DNA of 64,000 bases, taken from assembly GCA_947650285.1 (NCBI GenBank), contig CANTFL010001128.1:20637-84636 (forward strand), given 5' to 3'. The notes beneath the pieces are model-generated. The model saw only the letters and a program-made list of their open reading frames with translations. It searched no databases and was not told the origin of the DNA. Within the stretch, counting starts at the first letter, position 1. The number at the start of each line of letters is the position of its first letter. Positions 57,150 through 64,000 of this stretch are shown piece by piece. The translations under genes were made by a program, and so were the position numbers. The DNA comes from Hyaloperonospora brassicae. Its lineage: Eukaryota; Oomycota; Peronosporomycetes; Peronosporales; Peronosporaceae.

Positions 57150-57943
57150 GCAATTATATTCAGAAGTCAGTATCGCACCCGAATTATTTACGAATTCGGC
57201 ACTTCGAGACCGATTTTAATACAGCCGTCGAGTGATCCGTACGATCGGAGATTACCTCAGGCACCAGGTAGGAAGCTTCGCGTACCTGCTCTTACTACTA
57301 TAATCATACTCCGGCGTCGCTAAGTGATGTGTGTCTCGTAATGTCTCTGCAATATGCACGTTTGACATCGATGTTCAACGACACTTGTAATCGACATAGG
57401 ATTCGGACAAAAAGGCTTGCACTGTTCGTCACATTGCTGTGCGAGGATCTTATCAACGGCAGTAGCGCTTAGGCGACACGCGGTCGTAGAGTGAAGCAAT
57501 GCCCGACTAAAACAAGACAACCGATCTGGATGGTCCATATCATAACGAATGCGCAGGCTTCACTCGTCTATGTCTTCATGTAAATATGCACTCTAACTTA
57601 GAGAGCTCTCATTGGCTTTCAAAGAGGTGATCGCGACGTGGTCGATAAAGTAGTTCGCGTAGTAAAAAATAATATCATTTTTAAAAATTGATAAATTTTT
57701 GAACTTGTTCACGACTTCTTTCGAGTACACCCTCTCTTTGCCCTCTTCGTCTACATACGTTTCACACAGCTGTGTTACCCTTACAGCAGCGTCAACGGCT
57801 ATATTCCACGTATCAAAGATGAGTTCGAGGCAGAGGTCATTTCGAGGAAGAAAAAAGTCAAGGTCCGGGATTTTTATTGGCTTGGATGCGTACCATATGG
57901 TTCGCTCGCCAATGAAGGGAAGCGGATTGACGCAGAGTTGAGA

Positions 57944-58018
<75 letters not shown>

Positions 58019-58850
58019 CCGGCGGTAGCATACGTGTCCGGTATATTGAAACGTAGATTACGTAAGAAAAACTGCGTTGACAAGTGAAATCATAGAGGTC
58101 CTGAAAGATTGGTCGAAGATGCTTTGTTGCATTCCTGTATCGACCTTTTCAATGGTAGACTTTGCGGCATCCCGGCCTATACAGATGTTTGCACGACAAG
58201 CTACCCAGACTTTGACGCTTATGACCTGGCTCAGGCGTTTCACAGACACTTTTGTACATTATTATGTGTATACAGACCAGCACCAAATCACTTTCTCCCA
58301 CCCACCGCGCCACTTCTTAGCAACACCCGAATCGGTACAATTGTAGCTCGATGCAACACGTGATATAGTTCAAGGTCTTGCTGCCATCTCCATTCCACCA
58401 GCACACTGCCGACCATGAATTAGCCGACTAACAACGTCTGCCCATCGGATGACGCGACTGGCTTCGTCTTTGAGCCTGCTGCAGCTGCTCCAGGTTTCAG
58501 CTTCATGAGTGACGCGCCCTTTCGGCTTCGAAAATGTATCCGCATCAGGTGTGCGTAGACAGCGCATAAGGTGTCCATTAACATGTTGCTGGTTCATGAT
58601 GAGGCTTCTCTATAAATGCACAATCCGTATTAGCCGTAACATAGCTATTTACGGCGCGGGGTCCGACCCTAGATACGGCTATTTGCAGATCCTTATTTAC
58701 ATGGCAAGGAACGTCCAAATCAGCTCGAAAGAAGTCGGCGGCCTGTATTGGCACTGAAGATTACCCCGAGACGACACAAAAAGAAAGTGAAAAAGAATGA
58801 TGTAAAAGGAAGGATACGTCTGCGAAATTTCCATAGAAACAGAACGCGGA
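57150..58850. other. Intergenic with (GA)n tract
   Basis: No gene I can support. The long GA microsatellite is listed separately. Short frames near 57699-57941 and 58077-58363 show no domain. Confidence 0.35.
57947..58015. repeat. (GA)n microsatellite, about 69 bp
   Basis: An uninterrupted run of GA dinucleotides, more than 30 units. It produces an artificial Leu-Ser run on the minus strand. Confidence 0.97.
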
Positions 58851-58857
58851 TGATCAG

Positions 58858-61025
58858 AATGTGAGGCTTTGAAGGCGCTTGAACTGCAGTGCGTGCATCA
58901 CGCCTTCCAGGGAGAAGTCCGTCAAGCTCATGCGGTGGATATCTTTCTTCCATTTGAGGATGGAGAAGTCGCTTTCCACGGATGACGTCCCTGGGAATGT
59001 GCTTGCGAGCCCACCTCAAAACTTCTCCAAGTTCTTGAAATGACACGTGGTAATTTCCCATGCCTTGTTGTAAGGCGTCTAGTAAGTGCATGCATCGATC
59101 GCGTTACGGAAAGGCTCTTCGTCGCGGTAAGCCTTCTTCAGATCGTGAAACTCGATTTAAATGAAATCCATTGTCGCTTGCGTCGAAACAGGGACCCAAC
59201 GAGCCTTCACACGTTCGCGTTGCGCGCGCAAAATCGAAGTAAAGTCTCTTCCATTCAACATAAGGAGCTCATGCGGTAAAACCGGTGGCAAAATATTACG
59301 GGAAGCGTTGTTTTTTTAGTTTCGTTCAGTTACTACCTGGTACAACCCAGCAACCAGGTTCAGTGGTCCCTTGCCAAGTTTCATGCCAAGTTATCAATCG
59401 CGACTTGCCCGGCATGTTGCATGCGATCCAGCACGAAGCCGGTCATATTTTCAAGGAATGTTATCACGTCGGCGGTCTGGGCCGCATATAAACCGTCGAA
59501 GGAGGCTACTTTGCTGTCTGCGTTAAAAACCGCCCATTGTCCGGATGTTAATGGCTCGGTTGCGTTGACCGTCTCTTGTTAGGAAGCCTACAAGATCGCA
59601 AGCGCTTGGTGCTTCTCAGATTCCAAAGTGTCGTCCCGTTGCAGCTGCTTGAACGTGGCTGTTGCGGATGCGGACACATCTTCCAAGAACATCAGGACAA
59701 CCCACCATTCAAGAGACGGCTTACAAGATGGAATCTTCGCCTGAAGATATTCCATGATAGCCGCACGGTGCATTTTGAACCAGATGGCTACCTTTGACAT
59801 GGATTCACACCTTGTTTCAGTGAGCGTCCGGCATTTCGTACCCATGTCGTTAATCAAGTTATTTTACCGGCGCAGGTATCCTATGAGCGCTGTGAGAAGT
59901 GACACGAATTGATCGTCCATCAAATCTTCGTAGAACGATCGCAGCTTCAATTCCATCTGATGTAAACCAAACTGGATGCTATATAAACCAGATAGTGCGG
60001 CTTGTTCAAACAGCTTTGCGACTTGAGCAATGCGTCCCGTCATCCTTGGTTCGCCATCCGTTGAAATGGAGATCACCATGTTCCTTCATTGGGGGCAGAC
60101 CACATCCAGTACTGCCGAAGCGTGGCAATACACCTCTGCTGCAGTATTCCTGCTAAAAACGGGGTCCCAATCAGGTGCAGGTTCAGGATCTCTCCATGCC
60201 AGAAGAGTCGAAGGCGGATATCGAGGTAAGACGTCGACATGTGAGCGGACACATCCAAAGCGATAAAGAATGCTCAGCTCTTCTCCAAGATGTCCTGGAT
60301 GTGTTGCAAACTTAATACCAATATAAAACGAGCGTATTGAATGATCTTTTCATCCTTGGAAGTGCCTATCTGTGCAACGCCGCTGACTTTCTTCGTCATT
60401 GTAACCAGAGTTTCTGCTTAGTGAAATGAGACTCCAGTGCTAAGGAACTTGGCGACCAGGTTGACCTGGCGAGGGTTTGTAATGTAGATTTTGTACTTTG
60501 TCTCTGCCAATTGCGGGTCTTGCACCTTGGTTGGGTCTACTTCCTGGAAGATCCTCAGCGCTCTTTCCCTGTAGGCATTTGGAAGACCGTCGTCGTCGTC
60601 CTGGTTCAATACCAGGTCCCCGATGATATTGTCGACAATAGCCATATTGACATGGAGTTGCAGTGGTGTCTGTTTACCAGCGAAATGAGAAGGAATGGTG
60701 TTGGCATGTCGGACCGGAGCATTCCTCTGAAAGTACCCGGCCTTCGAATCCCTTATCAGAACCTTGGACTGCTCCCAATGATTTTTATGCCGCCCGCGCA
60801 TATGCTGGACGTAGTTGTCTGTACGGAACGGTGCCGTGCCGTGAATGTCTTAACATTATCCGTTTTGCGGCATGTGGGTTGAGCAACTGCGGTGTCTTCA
60901 CGGCCAAAGTGGATGTAAAAGAGGTAGTTCACCGAGACAACATATGACGAGCCCGGGTGCCGGCTTCCGACGGTAAGACCGTAGTCGATTTCGTGGGCTA
61001 CGTTGAAGCGAGTTTCGCGGGGCAT
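58858..61025 (-). pseudogene. hAT-like transposase, degenerate
   Basis: Minus strand, N to C. MPRETRFNVAHEIDYGLTVG begins near 61025, then a BED-like finger remnant (about 60940, SVNYLFYIHFGRE; Tyr replaces the two Cys). A long conserved block follows (60801-60418, LPNAYRERALRIFQEVDPTK), then the catalytic region (60079-59864, ISISTDGEPRMTGRIAQ, SGLYSIQFGLHQMELKLR). FEDL..SLLTALIGYLRR, MGTKCRTLTETRCESMSK, and finally the hAT C-terminal dimerisation segment at about 58990-58860 (SVESDFSILKWKKDIHR, SLEGVMHALQFKRLQ) complete it. The order fits hAT-superfamily transposases. Frames change at least four times with several stops, so it is dead. Terminal inverted repeats were not located. Confidence 0.75.
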
Positions 61026-61768
61026 ATTGGGGAGAGGAGCTGCAGCTGGTAGTTTTCTGAGGGGTTAGAATGTGAGGCCGCGGGAGGGGCGGGGCGAGGG
61101 GGGGGTGAAGGGAAGAGCAGGTGGGAGTCTCCGAAGAACTTTTTATTAATCTTTATTTACGGTGCCACCAGTACACGCAGCCCATCAGAGCGGCTCGAAA
61201 AGACGACTACAGGGTTAGCAGAATACAATCGTAGAGTCGATCGATGGAGTTGGTTGGTATCGAAGCCAGTTGCTCGCACCCATCAACGCATTCACTGTTT
61301 GCGCCATCCGCCTAACGTGCGCAAGCTTTCGTCCGCGTCTCACGTCTTCTCTCTTAGCCAGAGTGGGCTATTAAGACGTCCGATCTTGTCACTAGATCTC
61401 GTCAGCACGCACAGCGCTCTTTTTGTTGCAGTTGTAGTTGTTGAGCTTCGGCTTCTGCCATGGGCACGAGCTGTGCGCAGAGAATCCACTTTCAAGTTCG
61501 CACTCGCAAGGCAGCCGATCAGGACCGACGGTTCTCTTTTTGATTGCGCGAAGATGGAAAGTGCTTCAGTGAGAACACCTCTCTCTCGTCTAGTGTACCG
61601 TGAGTAAAACTATCCAAGTCCTACCGCCGATGCAGTTGCCACTGCGCAGATACCAGCAGCGCACTCCGACCGAAGCACTGCTTCCCCAATCGGCACTTGT
61701 CAATTTGTCATCCACACCGCACACCGCCACCCATTCCACCCACCCACTCACCCAAAGCTCGAGCAACG
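61026..61768. other. Intergenic upstream of the cysteine-rich gene
   Basis: G-rich near 61078-61120 (GGGGCGGGGCGAGGGGGGGG). The rest is the presumed promoter and 5' UTR of the gene at 61769. No coding signal. Confidence 0.35.
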
Positions 61769-62724
61769 ATGCACGTCAGGTCTTTCCTCGCTGTTTGCCT
61801 AGCTGCTGTCGCGTCCACGTCCTCCGCGGACTCGTCTGTCCAGAATGTCTACGATACGCCCGTTCCGAACAGCCTCCTCTGCAGAGCAAGTGAGTATGAA
61901 TGTGAAAACGACGAGATCACCTCGCGCGTCTGCCGCGGGAATTGGAATCCCCGCAGCAGACGCGCAAGGTGACTAGAACGCTGAACGCGCTCTACGATTG
62001 CTGCAGCCGCAAGTGCTTGGCTGACAGCCTTTCATTCAACTACCTCTGCAGATCGGCCGGTTACCCCTGTAAAGAGAAGGACGTAGCCACGTCTGCCACC
62101 TGCATCCAGCAGAACAACAACATGCTCGGCTGACGGCCTTTCATTCAACTGTTGGAAATGTTGGATGTTGGAAATGGGTGCGAGGGCACGAATAGGCGAT
62201 CGGAGTGGTGTGCCGGTGACTTGAGGTTTATTTGGAGCCATGATGTCATAACCTTGCTGTGCGCAAATGGTGGACGCAGAGTGACAAGCAGAATAGTGTT
62301 TGTATTCAGGTAGAGTCAGAATGCGTGCGAGATAGATGACTGGAGCAGAGGGCTTTGGGGAGCACGGCAGAGGAGAGAGAACTAGTAAGAAGCATTACAG
62401 AACCTTTTCGTCCACCTACTGCATCCTACTGCAACGCATACTTGCCAACATCAACTACCTCTGCAGCTCGGCCGGTTACCCCTATAAATAGAAGGACGTG
62501 GCCACGTCTGCCACCTGCATCCAGCAGAAGAACAACCTTCTCGGCTTTAACGGATGCTGCTTCAACCAGTGCGCCAAAGACCCGCGCGTTTTCCGCTGCC
62601 GATACACTGCGTACTCTTGCGTAAGAGGAGACGACGATTTGACCATGCTTTGCCGCACGTACAACACAACCATGGCGTTCCAGCAGTGCTGCTACCGCCG
62701 GTGCCCACCCAACCAAAACCACTA
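61769..62724 (+). pseudogene. Secreted cysteine-rich repeat protein, broken copy
   Basis: The ATG at 61769 opens a signal peptide (MHVRSFLAVCLAAVASTSSA). The mature part is built of roughly 43-residue units with the pattern C-x5/6-C-x7-10-C-x-CC-x3-C, seen three times: from LLCRASEYEC (about 61880), from YLCRSAGYPC (about 62040) and from FRCRYTAYSC (about 62592). The copy is broken. The frame shifts between units 1 and 2 inside a GC-rich inverted repeat (61924-61965). Unit 2 stops at 62131, 300 bp of unrelated sequence follow, and a second copy of unit 2 (62452-62546) has an in-frame TAG and lost one Cys (Tyr). Unit 3 ends at 62724. Small secreted Cys-rich proteins are a common class of oomycete effector candidates; I cannot assign a named family or activity. 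Confidence 0.7.
62037..62546 (+). repeat. 95-bp direct duplication inside the cysteine-rich gene
   Basis: 62037-62131 and 62452-62546 are nearly identical (share CTACCTCTGCAG, CGGCCGGTTACCCCT and CCACGTCTGCCACCTGCATC). In addition, CTTTCATTCAACT with its left flank (about 62019-62041) recurs at 62128-62151, about 109 bp later, as expected from a slipped or unequal exchange of one repeat unit. Confidence 0.85.
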
Positions 62725-62725
62725 A

Positions 62726-64000
62726 GCACTAGGTGCTGACGAGGGGGTCATGGGCTCTTCTGTAAGCATTTGACGCCGCGCGAGATTACTCGCCAACTGT
62801 TTGGGAAGTCGCAACTGGACGACGACGGCGTTTAAGTACAAATAATCGACGTTGCTTGACGAGTCTGTTTGCGTTCTATTGCAGTTTGCTGTCTGTGTGT
62901 GTTTGGAGTGGTCGTGGTCGTTGTGTGGGTCGCTACCGTCCAGAGCAAAGCGCAGTGCAATAAAGAGGACGCCGCCGCATGGTAAGCATGCGCTACGTCG
63001 TAGTGATGTATTGCTTAGGCTTATTCAGCTAAGCTGATCGAATGGCAGAATACGCGTCTCTCAGGTGTAGAGCTATGCTAGTGCGAGCACTCCATTCCTG
63101 CATTAAAGTATTGCGTGACTTCCTAGTCCTTTGGTGCTACTCGTGTCTTGTCGATCGATAGGTAGTAGTCATCAATGCCCTGGAATGCACGACTAAGTAT
63201 CGCGACTGGGCGTTTATAAATCTGTCGCAGTGATCCAGCGATGTCATCGCATTTGGTCCACTTTGTATCTTCTATTCCTGCGCTGATCTTGTTCGAATCG
63301 AATCATCACACACACTTACATGCATCAAAATCTGCTAGCGCTGTGCAAGTTCCGCGTTCTTTTCCTTACTAAATAGAGAGACATTTCCACGCCCGTCTGC
63401 TGCCGTACCACCGCATTGCATTGTTGTTGTTGTTGTTGTTGTTGTTATTCTACACTGTTTCAGCCACTTGATTGATCCAAACATATTCAGCCCTACAAGA
63501 CCGTTCTTCATGCTCGGCAGCTCCCTCTTCGCCTTTCTCTTCGACATGACACTCTTCGATTTGACTCTTGTCACGGCTGGCATCAATTTTAAAGGTAAGA
63601 ACAGAGAGAGCTGGTGAAAGCCAAGTCCTCCGTCGCACGATGACTAGCACGTACCCTTTAATCCTTCCCCCCTAGGGGGGGGAGTGCTGGGAGGCCTCCG
63701 GGGTCTCTCCGGCGTCGAGAATTCCTGTCACAAGAAGACGTGACGGCGGCGCTTGGTCGCAACGACATCTCCGCCGCTTCTCAGCCAGAGGGGTCTGCGA
63801 AGGCGGGACCGGGCGGTCAGCCCACGGCCCCCAGGAAGTACTCGCGTCGGCCACGCCGCCGGCCTGTGTCACTTCAGCTCTCGGTAATGTAGGCGGAAAT
63901 GCTCGTGGTGACACTACCATGGGAGACACTGTGGCAGTGGCCGTGGGTGCACCAAACGGAGATCAGTCAGCGACAAGGCGTACGCCCGTCGATGCACCAG
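62726..64000. other. 3' flank, TTG microsatellite and a GC-rich end segment
   Basis: No complete gene. A (TTG)n tract of about 27 bp lies at 63420-63446. At 63667-63682 CCCCCCTAGGGGGGGG forms a palindrome. After it the sequence turns GC-rich, and an open plus-strand frame (about 63710-63890: [20 protein letters not shown], then [16 protein letters not shown]) begins. It could be the 5' part of another retroelement ORF cut by the window end, but this is not established. Confidence 0.3.

Noticed and set aside
57874..58083. Minus-strand ORF with a long Leu-Ser run
   Set aside because: Pure translation of the (GA)n microsatellite.
62355..62722. Other-frame ORFs across the cysteine-rich gene
   Set aside because: They lack the regular Cys spacing of the plus-strand frame that starts with the signal peptide.
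1..64000. tRNA, rRNA or snRNA genes
   Set aside because: I looked for A/B-box pairs and cloverleaf-like segments by eye and found none I could support. A covariance-model scan would be needed to exclude them.

Overview
The window looks like a piece of an oomycete nuclear genome (Peronosporales type: Phytophthora or downy-mildew relatives). The evidence is eukaryotic genes with few, short introns (about 50-200 bp) whose 5' sites mostly read GTACGT, GTAAGC, GTGGGT or GTGCGT. Gene spacing is tight inside islands, and the repeats are a Ty3/gypsy chromodomain element, Ty1/copia, Crypton-like, hAT-like and mariner-like remnants. One locus encodes a secreted cysteine-rich repeat protein. The species cannot be fixed from sequence alone. 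Exon structures were read by eye from splice motifs, phase and protein sense.

Layout. 1-6261: the 3' part of a decayed Ty3/gypsy chromovirus (zinc knuckle, protease, RT, RNase H, integrase, chromodomain) with a long antisense ORF between pol and the 3' LTR. 6262-8285: another element's gag-like ORF split by a 391-bp solo LTR with a perfect 5-bp target duplication. 8286-19012: gene island with a Tudor-like/PDZ protein, a ubiquitin-like-domain protein, a YME1-type i-AAA protease, a mitochondrial [2Fe-2S] ferredoxin and a LETM1-like protein. 19.2-21.2 kb: Crypton-like recombinase remnant and a CAR-rich simple repeat. 21297-23078: proteasome lid subunit RPN6 (six exons). 23.1-32.1 kb: gene-poor, with a decayed Ty1/copia element at 25.3-28.9 kb.

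32152-53327 is the second island. It holds a PIEZO mechanosensitive channel of about 2,827 residues carrying FN3 and PH domains; a multi-spanning membrane protein with a J-like domain; phosphatidylinositol synthase; an otubain deubiquitinase; a single-pass membrane protein with a large cadherin/CSPG-like ectodomain and a cytosolic RasGAP domain; and two small proteins sharing a Trp motif. 53.3-64 kb is gene-poor, with gypsy, mariner-like and hAT remnants, perfect hairpins, a (GA)n microsatellite and a broken secreted cysteine-rich gene.

The genes do not form one pathway, but two themes recur. Three neighbours (YME1, ferredoxin, LETM1-like) are mitochondrial. The 32-51 kb block is rich in membrane and signalling functions (PIEZO, PI synthase, RasGAP receptor, J-like membrane protein). 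The most unusual items are the PIEZO domain architecture, the transmembrane RasGAP receptor and the antisense ORF in the gypsy element.
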